From Bacteroidota bacterium (GTDB lineage Bacteria > Bacteroidota > Bacteroidia > Flavobacteriales > Flavobacteriaceae), in NCBI GenBank assembly GCA_023434025.1, contig JAEYTL010000043.1, positions 1 through 64,000 on the forward strand: DNA of 64,000 nucleotides, read 5' to 3'. The position numbers were made by a program, and so were the translations under genes. The stretch's first letter is position 1. Each line of letters opens with the position of its first letter. Under the pieces are notes generated by a model. That model saw nothing but the letters and a program-made list of their open reading frames with translations, did no database searches and was not told the origin of the DNA. Positions 1 through 9,256 of this stretch are shown here, piece after piece.

Positions 1-3000
1 CATCAAAGTTATTTGTCCATGTTACCTCAGAGCAATTGTCAGTAGCAGAGGCACCACCATTGGATGCTAACCAGGCTTCTACCGCACCTTCGTTTCCTGA
101 ACCGTCACATTCTACCACAATACTTGCGGCTTCAACGGTGATTTCAGGAGCGGTGGTATCTTGAATAGTAATAGATTGACTCACGGGAACTGATTGATTT
201 CCACAGGCGTCAGTAGCTGTCCATGTTCTGGTTACTACAGAAGTACCCGGACAAGAACCTGGTACGGTTGTATCGGTAAAAGAAACAACAGGAGCTGAAT
301 CACAAGTGTCTGTTGCGGTTGGAGCAGTAAATTCAGGCGTTGCAGGACAGTTTATTGTTGTGTCGGCACCCTGACCAGCTAAAACCGGTGCGGTGTTGTC
401 TTGAATAGTAATTGACTGGCTGACGGGAGCAGATTGATTTCCACAAGCGTCTGTGGCAATCCATGTTCTGGTTATTACTGAACTTCCGGTGCAAGAGCCT
501 GGTGAAGTGACATCGGTAAAAGAAATAACCGGAGCAGAATCACAGGTGTCGTTTGCGGTTGGAGCAGTAAATTCGGGTGTAACAAGACAGCCGATGGTAG
601 TATCTGTTCCTTGTCCACTCAAAACCGGAGCAGTATTATCCTCTACATTGATGGTTTGTGTAGCGGTTGAACTGTTACCGCAGGCATCCGTAGCCGTCCA
701 TGTTCTGGTTACCGAGTATGAACCAGTACAATTCCCATTTGTTGTAACATCTTCAAAAGTTAATGTAAATGCTGAACCACATTCATCTGTTGCAGTTGCC
801 TGTGTAAATTGTGGTACCGCCGGACAGCTGATAGTTGTCACAGAGGGCAGTGCATCAATAACCGGAGCGGTAGTATCTATTACATTGATTGTTTGTGAAG
901 CGGTGGATGAATTTCCACAGGTATCAGTAGCTGTCCAGGTTCTTGTAACCGAGTAGGAACCGGCACAATTACCTTCAGTTGTTGTATCAATATAGGTAAG
1001 CGTAAAATCTGAACCACATTCATCGATAGCGACAGCCTGATCAAAGCTTAAGTTGACTCTGCTGATCGGAGATGGAATACAATTAATGGTTGTTTCTCCC
1101 GGAAGCGGGTTAATAACCGGAGCAGAATTATCTTCAACATTAATGGTTTGCGAAGCTGTAGAACTGTTTCCACAGGCATCCGTAGCCGTCCATGTTCTGG
1201 TTACGGTATAGGAACCCGCACATTGACCGTTGGTTGTTACATCTACAAAAGTCAGTGTTACATCTGATCCACAGTTGTCTGTAGCGGTAGCCTGAGCAAA
1301 TTGAGGAGTAGCAGGACAACTGATGGTTGATTCTGCAGGTAAAGCAGCAATAACCGGAGCAGAATTATCAACTACATTGATGGTTTGCGAGGCTGTTGAC
1401 GTATTTCCGGATGCATCTGTAGCTGTCCAGGTTCTTGTGATTGAATAAGAACCGTCACAGGCTCCTGTTGTGGTAACATCTTCAAAAGTTAATGTTACGC
1501 TTCCGCAGGAATCATTAGCCGTTGCTTGTTCAAAAGCAGGTGTTGCCGGACAGTTTACGGTTGTTTCTCCGGGTAATGAAGCAAATACCGGAGGTGTTGA
1601 ATCAACAATTGTTATCGTTATTGTAGCTGAATCACAATTTGCCGGATTTGATGCTTCGCAAATTGAATAACCGAAGGTATATTGACCTGCAGGAATTCCT
1701 TGTGCTACAGAAATGTTTCCTTGTGCATCAAATGAAATATTTGAATGAAATCCTGAAGTGATTTCAAACGTTACGTTACCAGCGTTTGCTTGATTTCCGT
1801 TTACTGTATCATTCAGCAAGGCATTGCCGATTACTCCGTTTGCTAAACAGCTTACCGCATTCAGGGTATCGTTTTCAGCATTTATGTTTCCACAAAATGA
1901 TACTGTAAATTGGAAAAAGCATCCTTCTCCGTTTGAAGGCACTCCATAATAAGTGGAAGTTGTGCCCGGTAAAACCGGAAATGAAGTTATTTCGGGTGTA
2001 GTTACAGGATAAGTTGTGTAAAATCTGGTTCCCGGAGGGAAAGCAGAGGCCAGTTGTGACGCAGGAACAGATCCTGTAACATTACAAAACGGAAAGTTTC
2101 TGACCAATGGCTGATCTTGGCAATTTTGAGCAACAAAATCCCCTCCGACAATGTCAATAGTAATTGGTTGGGCAATAGGCTGACCTAAACAGTCGCCGAT
2201 TGTTCCTTCATAACCAATGATAAACCCTCTGTCTTTAAAAGGGATGTTTGTTATACTTCCTGTACCGCTTGTAAAGCCGTTTACTAATATATTATCAGAA
2301 CAATTAGGATTAGCTAAGATGGCACAATTTTCCGTAGCTTTAAGTTTGAATCGTAACGATGCCAGCAGCGTTTGAGGATCTGCAGGCAATGGTAAAGTGC
2401 CAAAATCCCATACAATAGAACCGGTTGCCCCGAGTGCAGGGTCAAAATACAGGTTGTTAGGAGTAGGGTTTGGTGAAAATAGTATTGAACTCGTTAAGCT
2501 TCCGGGCACAAATGTAGCGGTAAACGGAATAGGAATAACCAGTTTAAAGTTGTTTACAGCTTCTGTTCCTAAGTTTTTAACATCAATACCATATTCGATT
2601 TCCTGACCCGGCTGAGCTGTATAGGGACCACTCACAGGGGCAGGCGAACCGTTGATATTAATCAGAGAAATTAAACTTTCAGTTTCCGGAACATAGGCAT
2701 CAACAGACATGGTGATGTTGAAGATGACATAAGTATCTTGAGTAGTTCCGTATCTGAAACGGGTTGAAGTTTGATTATTTGTAATTACACTGTTATTTGC
2801 GTTGGGTATGTCAAACATACTGATATCCAGTCCGGTATTGTTTAACAGATTTGGGTTTCTGGTATTTCCGCCGGTAAAAATAGACGAGTTGAAAAAGTTA
2901 TTCGTACTGTTCCCGCCATGACTTAAGGTAACCCAGTTTGAATTAGTATGGTTTCTGATTTGAAAGTAATCGCCCGAAATGCTTCGGTCACCTTCACCGG

Positions 3001-4258
3001 CCATCATTCCCAGTTTCATATTGATTGGACCGGATTGAGCCGTGTTGAACCCGGAAACCGGGATTTCAAAATCGGCCGTGATACTACCGGCTACATAGGA
3101 GTGACCATCAAAAACGGTGACATCTCTCCATTTCATTTTATCATTTTCATAAATCACAACCATTCCCCATCCGCCATAATATCCGGTTGATCCTCCATTT
3201 CCTTCAATCAGGGCAATGTCGGCAACCGTGTAGGCTCCTAAACCGTTATTTCTAACGTAATCTGTTACTTCTACATATCCGGAATACATGAAACCGTCTG
3301 AAGAAACAGGGTAATAGATGTTATTTTCATCCGCTGTTAATTGGGTGTAAGCTGATGCGTTTGGCCCTTTTATCGAAATTTTTCTTTTGTCAAATGTTTT
3401 GTTTTGCGTAATTGTACCGACAATTGTACCGGATACGTTTACGTTTGCAAAAGAAGTATCCTGCGTATTACCGCTACTAAGGTTTGTAGCCGTACTTCTG
3501 ACTAAACTGTTTATCGTTAAATTAACAGTTCCGTTTGCAATTACATACGGGGTATTAAAAGTGGCCGTTCCGGTTGAACCAGAAGTTGTGTAATTCACAG
3601 GGATATTTACTGCTGTACCTCCGTTTACCGATAATGTAACCCTGTTTGCACCCGTATTGTTGGTAAACCTGAAAACATAGCTGTTTCCTCCGCTTGAAAA
3701 GGTATAGATAGGACTTCTGTTGTTGTTGGAAGGATTATCTCTGCTGATACTCAATGAGTAAGTTGTGTTGGCAATCGACTGATTATGCCCTACCGTTGAG
3801 TTCTGGTTAATTGTTTCTGTTCCTCCGGGAACAGTTTTGCTCAGCGTAAATGTATTAGGACTTGTAGAGGCATCTGATGCTCTTCCAGTCCAGTATAAAC
3901 CGGCATAGACAATACCTGAACATTCCGGGTTTGCACCGTTTTCTGTTGAAAATGTCAGATTGGCAGAAGATGAGTTCCATGTGTTTTCATCCCCGTCAAT
4001 GTCAATGTAACGCATGTTGTTGGCATTTGATGTCTCATCACCGTAATTCACAAGCGTCAGGTTGGCATTACCAATCATGGTAAAATCACCTTTTACGTTG
4101 TAAACGGTTTTTTGAGGGGTGTAAACGGAGGTTCTTTGTGTAAAAGGAACACGAACCTGAGCACTTACATAAAATGAATTACCCAGCCATACCAACATTA
4201 GTACCACCAGATAATTTAATTTTAGGTTTAGTTTGAAATTTGAGTACATATTCTTCAT
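1..4258 (-). CDS. Giant secreted repeat adhesin (gliding/T9SS type), 3' end off window
   Basis: An open frame runs from an ATG at 4258 to the left window edge, about 1,419 codons with no stop; I checked the frame at both ends and at about 1620-1670. The N-terminus has a signal peptide (hydrophobic residues about 15-30, then VSAQ). Next comes a long N-terminal region, then DUF11-like text (PGQEIEYGIDVKNLG), then tandem Ig/HYR-like repeats of about 80 residues carrying TRTWTATDACGNSSTASQTI. This is the plan of flavobacterial cell-surface adhesins exported by the type IX secretion system. The C-terminal sorting domain that would prove this lies outside the window. It follows a small secreted gene on the same strand by 40 bp and is probably co-transcribed. 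The family call is confident; the ligand and exact role are unknown. Confidence 0.85.
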   Translation of the reverse strand, partial: MKNMYSNFKLNLKLNYLVVLMLVWLGNSFYVSAQVRVPFTQRTSVYTPQKTVYNVKGDFTMIGNANLTLVNYGDETSNANNMRYIDIDGDENTWNSSSANLTFSTENGANPECSGIVYAGLYWTGRASDASTSPNTFTLSKTVPGGTETINQNSTVGHNQSIANTTYSLSISRDNPSNNNRSPIYTFSSGGNSYVFRFTNNTGANRVTLSVNGGTAVNIPVNYTTSGSTGTATFNTPYVIANGTVNLTINSLVRSTATNLSSGNTQDTSFANVNVSGTIVGTITQNKTFDKRKISIKGPNASAYTQLTADENNIYYPVSSDGFMYSGYVEVTDYVRNNGLGAYTVADIALIEGNGGSTGYYGGWGMVVIYENDKMKWRDVTVFDGHSYVAGSITADFEIPVSGFNTAQSGPINMKLGMMAGEGDRSISGDYFQIRNHTNSNWVTLSHGGNSTNNFFNSSIFTGGNTRNPNLLNNTGLDISMFDIPNANNSVITNNQTSTRFRYGTTQDTYVIFNITMSVDAYVPETESLISLININGSPAPVSGPYTAQPGQEIEYGIDVKNLGTEAVNNFKLVIPIPFTATFVPGSLTSSILFSPNPTPNNLYFDPALGATGSIVWDFGTLPLPADPQTLLASLRFKLKATENCAILANPNCSDNILVNGFTSGTGSITNIPFKDRGFIIGYEGTIGDCLGQPIAQPITIDIVGGDFVAQNCQDQPLVRNFPFCNVTGSVPASQLASAFPPGTRFYTTYPVTTPEITSFPVLPGTTSTYYGVPSNGEGCFFQFTVSFCGNINAENDTLNAVSCLANGVIGNALLNDTVNGNQANAGNVTFEITSGFHSNISFDAQGNISVAQGIPAGQYTFGYSICEASNPANCDSATITITIVDSTPPVFASLPGETTVNCPATPAFEQATANDSCGSVTLTFEDVTTTGACDGSYSITRTWTATDASGNTSTASQTINVVDNSAPVIAALPAESTISCPATPQFAQATATDNCGSDVTLTFVDVTTNGQCAGSYTVTRTWTATDACGNSSTASQTINVEDNSAPVINPLPGETTINCIPSPISRVNLSFDQAVAIDECGSDFTLTYIDTTTEGNCAGSYSVTRTWTATDTCGNSSTASQTINVIDTTAPVIDALPSVTTISCPAVPQFTQATATDECGSAFTLTFEDVTTNGNCTGSYSVTRTWTATDACGNSSTATQTINVEDNTAPVLSGQGTDTTIGCLVTPEFTAPTANDTCDSAPVISFTDVTSPGSCTGSSVITRTWIATDACGNQSAPVSQSITIQDNTAPVLAGQGADTTINCPATPEFTAPTATDTCDSAPVVSFTDTTVPGSCPGTSVVTRTWTATDACGNQSVPVSQSITIQDTTAPEITVEAASIVVECDGSGNEGAVEAWLASNGGASATDNCSEVTWTNNFD
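151..1605 (-). repeat. Six tandem 240-bp adhesin repeats
   Basis: Within the adhesin, a block recurs at about 151, 391, 631, 871, 1123 and 1363 on the plus strand. The period is 240 bp, with one 252-bp unit. Each encodes a unit of about 80 residues with a CP.TP.F..ATA.D.CGS core and a TRTWTATD..GN ending. The two units nearest the left edge (SQSITIQD type) are more alike to each other than to the other four (TASQTINV type). A different HYR-like segment begins at the left edge. Such repeats are coding and can change in number by recombination. Confidence 0.85.
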
Positions 4259-4298
4259 AATATTTCTTTAACTAATTTAATTTCTGAACAGAAACCCG

Positions 4299-4817
4299 TT
4301 AGGTTGGTTTCTCAACGGTGTATAAAATCGTAAAACCTGTTTTGTTGTTTTTAATTAACGAGTATAGCGACTCAACAGAACAATCAAAACTTACACTCAA
4401 AAAGATTGTTTTTACAGTCGGATAGTCTGATAAAATAGCTAAATCAACCGGATTTAACAGGTCTTCTTTTTTATTGATTTTGATAGTGACTAACTCTACT
4501 TGACTCATATCCAGTTTCAGGTCTTTTAATTTTGAAACAGATTGGGTATCAATAAACAATACTTTTGCTGACTTTCCATAGGAGTTTACGGTGCCATTGT
4601 TAACATAAATTGAAGGGTGTAAATCCTTGATTAAGGATTTTACCGAAGTGGTTTTTGCAACCCTGGCTGATTCCGTTTTTTGTTCACTTTTTAAGTATTC
4701 TTTGACTTCAATAATTTTAAAGTCTTGTGAAAAACCTAAAAATGGAAGTAATAATGACATCATTACAATCAACACCAAAGAATTTTTTTTCTTTTTGGCT
4801 ACCGCTTGATTTTCCAT
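4299..4817 (-). CDS. Small secreted protein of unknown function
   Basis: About 172 residues from the ATG at 4817. The start at 4817 gives a classic signal peptide: a short lysine-rich n-region, a leucine-rich core, and GFSQ at the cleavage site. The longer frame from 4856 would add 13 residues before it. The mature part has no cysteine cluster or motif that I recognise. It ends 40 bp before the giant adhesin on the same strand, so the two are probably one operon, and it may serve that adhesin in export, folding or anchoring. That link rests on position only. Function unknown. Confidence 0.7.
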   Translation of the reverse strand: MENQAVAKKKKNSLVLIVMMSLLLPFLGFSQDFKIIEVKEYLKSEQKTESARVAKTTSVKSLIKDLHPSIYVNNGTVNSYGKSAKVLFIDTQSVSKLKDLKLDMSQVELVTIKINKKEDLLNPVDLAILSDYPTVKTIFLSVSFDCSVESLYSLIKNNKTGFTILYTVEKPT

Positions 4818-5456
4818 AATTTTAAATTTAAATTTCGAATTCATGATTTTTGACATTTTGAGTTAAGTTTTTTTTCATTTTTAATAATTTAGTCGATTTG
4901 GGATGATAAATGGCGACAGACTTCGTGAGTTTGTCTATTATTGGAAGGCTAAACTATATACTATATGTATTTTTTGTTCATTTCGTCTGTAACTAACCTA
5001 AAAACTCGATAAATAACACCCGAAATGCTATTGGTGGAGTATTTTATCGATGAATTACCTCTCTTTTTTCTTATTTTTTTCATAAATTTTAACAACTGTT
5101 CCCGTTAATTTATTCTTAAATTCTTGTCGAATGTAGAAAGTTGTTTTGAAAGAAAAAAATATTTTATCGATAAAATGCATTTTTTTATCGATAAAGTGTG
5201 TTAAAATGAAATAATGGTAAGAAAATACTTTTAAAATTAATTATCAACAATGCTTGTTAATAAGTCTTGTGGTGAAAAGAGATCGACGATGGCCTCAGAA
5301 GCACTGTCACAAAAGAAGATGAAGATGTTTTATTTGAAACATTTTTTTAGGTGTCAGACCGTGTAGCGAAATTTTGTAACAGATGTGTAGGTTGTTGAAA
5401 AAAAAATCATAAATTGTAATGAATTTTTTTAATTGGTTTCACAAAATAGTTATGAT
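4818..5456. other. Divergent AT-rich intergenic region
   Basis: About 640 bp separate the minus-strand adhesin pair from the plus-strand polyphosphate operon. No coding frame is convincing. The main structure is a set of ATCGAT-centred palindromes, listed separately. I found no clear TAnnTTTG promoter for either direction. Confidence 0.6.
5006..5195. promoter_or_regulatory. Cluster of TTTATCGATAAA palindromes, possible operator
   Basis: Perfect ATTTTATCGATAAAAT at 5161-5176 and perfect TTTATCGATAAA at 5184-5195 lie 21 bp apart centre to centre, two helical turns. A degenerate copy, ATTTTATCGATGAAT, starts at 5041, and a half-site, TCGATAAAT, is at 5006-5014, 41 bp before that copy's centre. 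The spacing and symmetry suggest a dimeric DNA-binding protein between the adhesin and polyphosphate operons. I cannot name the regulator. Confidence 0.45.
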
Positions 5457-5948
5457 ATGAAAAACCTAATATTAATCAGACATGCAAAATCCAGTTGGGA
5501 TGCTCCGGTTCATGATAAAGACAGGGTTTTGGCCTCACGGGGTGTTCAAGATGCCCATCTGATTGCACAACATATTTCCGCTTTTATACCTAAAATCAAT
5601 TTGATTTGGAGCAGTACAGCAAAGCGGGCTTCTGAAACGGCCGTTATTTTTGCACAAAACCTGATGTGGCCGATGGAAAGTATTGTTTTTAAAGATGAAC
5701 TATACACTTTTGACGCTTTTAAACTTGAAAAAGTCATAAAATCATGCGATGATAGTTATGAAAATGTTATTCTTTTTGGCCATAATGAGGCAATCACAGA
5801 ATTTGTTAATAAATTTGGAGATGTTTTTATAGACAATGTCCCCACAGCCGGATTTGTTTCCATTTCATTCAACAGTACAAGTTGGGCAGATTTAGGTAAA
5901 GGGAAAACCAATAAAATACTTTTTCCAAGAGATTTAAAATATGATTAA
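5457..5948 (+). CDS. sixA: SixA-type histidine phosphatase
   Basis: A 163-residue histidine phosphatase. The N-terminus reads MKNLILIRHAKSSWD, with the catalytic RHA(K/E) motif about 8-10 residues in. A second conserved block is SSTAKRASETA, and FGHNEAI supplies the later catalytic histidine. This matches SixA, which removes phosphate from phosphohistidine. The ATG at 5457 is chosen because the motif starts right after it; the upstream frame opens only with a TTG at 5433. The stop overlaps the ppk1 start by 8 bp (5941-5948), so the two are translationally coupled. It is the first gene of a sixA-ppk1-ppx operon. PPK1 works through a phosphohistidine, so a functional link is possible but inferred. 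Confidence 0.85.
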   Translation: MKNLILIRHAKSSWDAPVHDKDRVLASRGVQDAHLIAQHISAFIPKINLIWSSTAKRASETAVIFAQNLMWPMESIVFKDELYTFDAFKLEKVIKSCDDSYENVILFGHNEAITEFVNKFGDVFIDNVPTAGFVSISFNSTSWADLGKGKTNKILFPRDLKYD

Positions 5949-8064
5949 AGCTATTGAATACCGTTATGTTGACAGAGAAAAAAGTTGGTTGTGTTTTAAT
6001 GCGAGGGTACTTCAGGAAGCTGCGGATCCTACGGTTCCTTTATTAGACAGGTTACGTTTTTTAGGCATTTTTTCAAATAATTTAGATGAATTTTTCCGTG
6101 TTCGGTTTGCCGCCATCAGACGTTTGTCGCTTTCAGGGCAAACCGGAGAAAAGGTATTAGGTGGTATTTCTTCGGAACAACTAATCAAAGATATTACCGG
6201 TATTGTAATTAAACAACAATCGGAAAGCCTGCGTATTCTCAACATTATTGAAAAAGAACTTGAAAAAGAAGGTGTTTTTATCATCAATGAAAAAGAAATT
6301 TCAAAAGAGCAGGAAAATTATATCCGTGATTTCTTTATTCAAAAAGTGAGTCCCGCATTGGTTACGATCATTCTGAATGATCTGGCCGAATTTCCGCTGC
6401 TGAAGGATACGTCGGGATACCTGGCAGTGAAACTGGTTATGAAAAGTGAATCAGAGGAAAAGACATCTTTTTTAGGGTTTAAAAAAGCCAAAAAAGATAT
6501 TCGTTATGCGGTTATTGAAATTCCAAAAACGCTCAACCGGTTTGTTGTTTTACCCTCGCATGGTGAAAAACAGTTTATCATTTTACTGGATGATGTAATC
6601 CGTTATAACTTACAAAGTATCTTTAATATTTTTGAGTACGAAAGTATTTCGGCCCACATGATCAAGATTACCCGGGATGCCCAGCTGGAAATAGACAGTG
6701 ATATCAGTAAAAGTTTTGCCGAGAAGATATCAGAAAGTGTACGCGATCGCAGGATTGGTGAACCGGTTCGGTTTGTCTATGACCAATCGATTGATAAAGA
6801 TACGCTGAAGTTCTTTTTAGAAAAAATGCATATTGATTCTACCGATAGTATTATACCCGGCGGTCGGTATCATAACCGTCGCGACTATATGGATTTTCCT
6901 AATTTAGGCCGCTATGATTTGCTGTACCAGCCTAAAACACCGCTTCCGGTGGACGGACTTGGTCTGGAAGGAAGCATTTTACAGAAAATAAGCGAAAAAG
7001 ATTACCTGGTTAATGCTCCTTATCAGTCTTTTGCTTATTTGATTAAGTTTCTTCGCGAAGCAGCTCTTGACCCGAAAGTGGTTAGCATTAAAATTACGCT
7101 TTACCGGCTGGCTAAAAATTCGCAGATTATCAGTTCGTTGATTAATGCAGCCAAAAACGGTAAAAAAGTAACAGTTCAAATTGAATTACAGGCCCGTTTT
7201 GACGAAGCCAGTAATATATCTTATGCCGAGCAGATGCAAACAGAAGGTATTCATTTGATTTTTGGTGTAAAAGGCTTGAAAGTACACAGTAAGATTTGTG
7301 TGATAGACAGGGTTGAAGATAAAAAGATTAAGCGGTACGGGTTTATTTCGACCGGAAATTTTAACGAATCAACCGCTAAAGTTTATACAGACGTAACGCT
7401 GTTTACCAGCCATCAGCAGATTTTAAAAGATGCCGACAAGGTCTTTGATTTTTTTGAAGTGAATTACCGCGTTCACCGTTATAAACACCTGATTGTTTCA
7501 CCACACTATACCCGAAACAAACTCTACAAATTAATTGACCGGGAAATTATGCACGCCCTTTCGGGTAAGGAAACCTATATTAAGTTAAAGATGAACAGCT
7601 TGTCTGATACCCGTATGATTGATAAATTATATGATGCCAGTCGTGCAGGGGTTAAAATCAAGCTTATTGTACGAGGGATCTGTTGTCTGATTCCGGGTGT
7701 AAAAGGCATGAGTGAGAACATTGAAGCGATCAGTATAGTAGATAATTTTTTGGAACATTCACGGATTTTTATCTTCGGCAATCATGAAAAACCGGAAGTT
7801 TATATTTCTTCGGCCGATTTTATGACCCGGAATATTGATGCCCGGGTAGAGGTAACCTGTCCGATTTATGATGAAAATATCAAATTAGAGCTGATTGAGA
7901 GTTTTGATGTGGGCTGGAAAGGTAATGTCAAGGCCCGTTTGCATTCCGAAAAACTGGACAATAAATACCGTGTGCGTAACGAAAATGACCGTGTTTTCAG
8001 GGCTCAGCTGGAAACCTATAATTACTACCGCAATCAATTGGAAGTAATTACAGAAAAACTATAA
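5941..8064 (+). CDS. ppk1: Polyphosphate kinase 1
   Basis: A 707-residue protein of standard PPK1 length. It makes polyphosphate reversibly from ATP. The N-terminal domain starts RYVDREKSWLCFNARVLQEA, followed by FSNNLDEFFRVR, both PPK1 signatures. The phospholipase-D-like catalytic half contains LKVHSKICVIDR, with the predicted autophosphorylated histidine near residue 449, the block STGNFNESTA, and a second histidine in EHSRIFIFGN near 606. It overlaps the upstream phosphatase by 8 bp and is followed after 19 bp by exopolyphosphatase, so synthesis and breakdown of polyphosphate are encoded together. Confidence 0.96.
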   Translation: MIKAIEYRYVDREKSWLCFNARVLQEAADPTVPLLDRLRFLGIFSNNLDEFFRVRFAAIRRLSLSGQTGEKVLGGISSEQLIKDITGIVIKQQSESLRILNIIEKELEKEGVFIINEKEISKEQENYIRDFFIQKVSPALVTIILNDLAEFPLLKDTSGYLAVKLVMKSESEEKTSFLGFKKAKKDIRYAVIEIPKTLNRFVVLPSHGEKQFIILLDDVIRYNLQSIFNIFEYESISAHMIKITRDAQLEIDSDISKSFAEKISESVRDRRIGEPVRFVYDQSIDKDTLKFFLEKMHIDSTDSIIPGGRYHNRRDYMDFPNLGRYDLLYQPKTPLPVDGLGLEGSILQKISEKDYLVNAPYQSFAYLIKFLREAALDPKVVSIKITLYRLAKNSQIISSLINAAKNGKKVTVQIELQARFDEASNISYAEQMQTEGIHLIFGVKGLKVHSKICVIDRVEDKKIKRYGFISTGNFNESTAKVYTDVTLFTSHQQILKDADKVFDFFEVNYRVHRYKHLIVSPHYTRNKLYKLIDREIMHALSGKETYIKLKMNSLSDTRMIDKLYDASRAGVKIKLIVRGICCLIPGVKGMSENIEAISIVDNFLEHSRIFIFGNHEKPEVYISSADFMTRNIDARVEVTCPIYDENIKLELIESFDVGWKGNVKARLHSEKLDNKYRVRNENDRVFRAQLETYNYYRNQLEVITEKL

Positions 8065-8083
8065 CCCCAAATTTTAACTGAAC

Positions 8084-8974
8084 ATGATTACTATAAAAAG
8101 ATATGCTGCTATAGATATTGGATCCAATGCCATGCGCTTGTTGGTGTCTAACATTGTAGAGCAGGAAGGAAAAGACACACAGTTTAACAAGAGTTCGCTG
8201 GTGCGTGTGCCTATCCGTTTAGGACAGGATGTTTTTACCGTAGGTGAAATCTCTGATGAGAATATTGACCGTATGATAGATGCCATGAAAGCCTATAAAT
8301 TGTTGATGAAAGTACACCGGGTTGAGAAATATAAAGCCTGTGCCACATCAGCCATGCGGGAGGCAGATAACAACCGGGATATTGTTGAGATTATTGAGCG
8401 TGAAGCCGGTATACAGATTGATATTATCGATGGAAAAAAGGAAGCTGCAATAATAGCTTCCTCAGATTTGAAAGAATATATTTCAACGGATAAAACTTAT
8501 TTGTATGTGGATGTTGGTGGGGGCAGTACCGAGTTTTCGTTATTCTCCAACGGGAAGATCATTGCTTCCAAGTCGTTTAAGAACGGTACGGTTCGCATGT
8601 TGAATAATATGGTCAACGAAATCGTATGGGTTGAAATTGAAAAATGGATCAAACTCAATACGGCTCCCTTTGACGATATTACGATGATCGGCTCCGGGGG
8701 AAACATCAACAAGCTTTTTAAAATGACCGGAAAACAACAGGATAAGCCGTTGACCTATTTGGGATTAAATGCCCAATATGCCATGCTGAATAAAATGTCG
8801 TATGATGAACGTATTTCAGAATTAGCCTTAAATCCGGACCGTGCCGATGTAATTATACCGGCCACAAAAATTTATTTGAATGCCATGAAGTGGAGCGGAG
8901 CCCGCCACCTGTACGTTCCTAAGATCGGACTTTCAGACGGAATTGTAAAGGCGATGTACTATGGGAGGATTTAA
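8084..8974 (+). CDS. ppx: Exopolyphosphatase, Ppx/GppA family
   Basis: A 296-residue Ppx/GppA protein of the actin-like ATPase fold. It shows AAIDIGSNAMRLLVS (phosphate 1 loop, residues about 7-22), the block CATSAMREADN, and VDVGGGSTEFSLF (second phosphate loop, about 145-157), then IGSGGNINKL. The length matches the short two-domain form with no HD domain. The family removes terminal phosphates from polyphosphate or converts pppGpp. The position next to ppk1 favours polyphosphate. It is the last gene of the operon and is followed by a hairpin at 9042-9072. Confidence 0.9.
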   Translation: MITIKRYAAIDIGSNAMRLLVSNIVEQEGKDTQFNKSSLVRVPIRLGQDVFTVGEISDENIDRMIDAMKAYKLLMKVHRVEKYKACATSAMREADNNRDIVEIIEREAGIQIDIIDGKKEAAIIASSDLKEYISTDKTYLYVDVGGGSTEFSLFSNGKIIASKSFKNGTVRMLNNMVNEIVWVEIEKWIKLNTAPFDDITMIGSGGNINKLFKMTGKQQDKPLTYLGLNAQYAMLNKMSYDERISELALNPDRADVIIPATKIYLNAMKWSGARHLYVPKIGLSDGIVKAMYYGRI

Positions 8975-9041
8975 TTAAAAATAGAATTTTTAAAGTTTAA
9001 GAATTCTCGTCATATTTCCTTATGAAATTGAAAGTTATTAC

Positions 9042-9072
9042 TGTGTCATTTCTCCTTCGTCGAAATGACACA
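9042..9072. terminator. Hairpin between convergent ppx and dnaX
   Basis: TGTGTCATTTC at 9042-9052 pairs perfectly with GAAATGACACA at 9062-9072, an 11-bp stem with a 9-base loop. It lies between two convergent operons and may end transcription from either side, but no long T tract follows. The rest of the 282-bp gap (8975-9256) is non-coding, and at about 9161-9215 it has low-complexity text rich in AATCCG. Confidence 0.5.
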
Positions 9073-9256
9073 ATCGATGAAAGGGGGTAATTAATTAAAA
9101 CCACCAATCTACCACTCATAAATCCTTGCCAATCCGCTTTTGCAAAGCAAACCAAAAAAATCCGTGCCAATCTGTTTAATCCGATCCGATGAAACCGGAA
9201 TCCGCGTTCCCATAAAGTATGACCCTAATTGACAAATAGTCCAATTGCCACATTAT

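Noticed and set aside
151..1605. Regularly spaced repeats that could be taken for a CRISPR array
   Set aside because: The period is 240 bp, the repeats are coding and in frame, and no cas genes are present.
453..1670. Plus-strand open frames across the adhesin repeats
   Set aside because: They are antisense shadows of the minus-strand adhesin; the minus frame gives continuous HYR-like protein.
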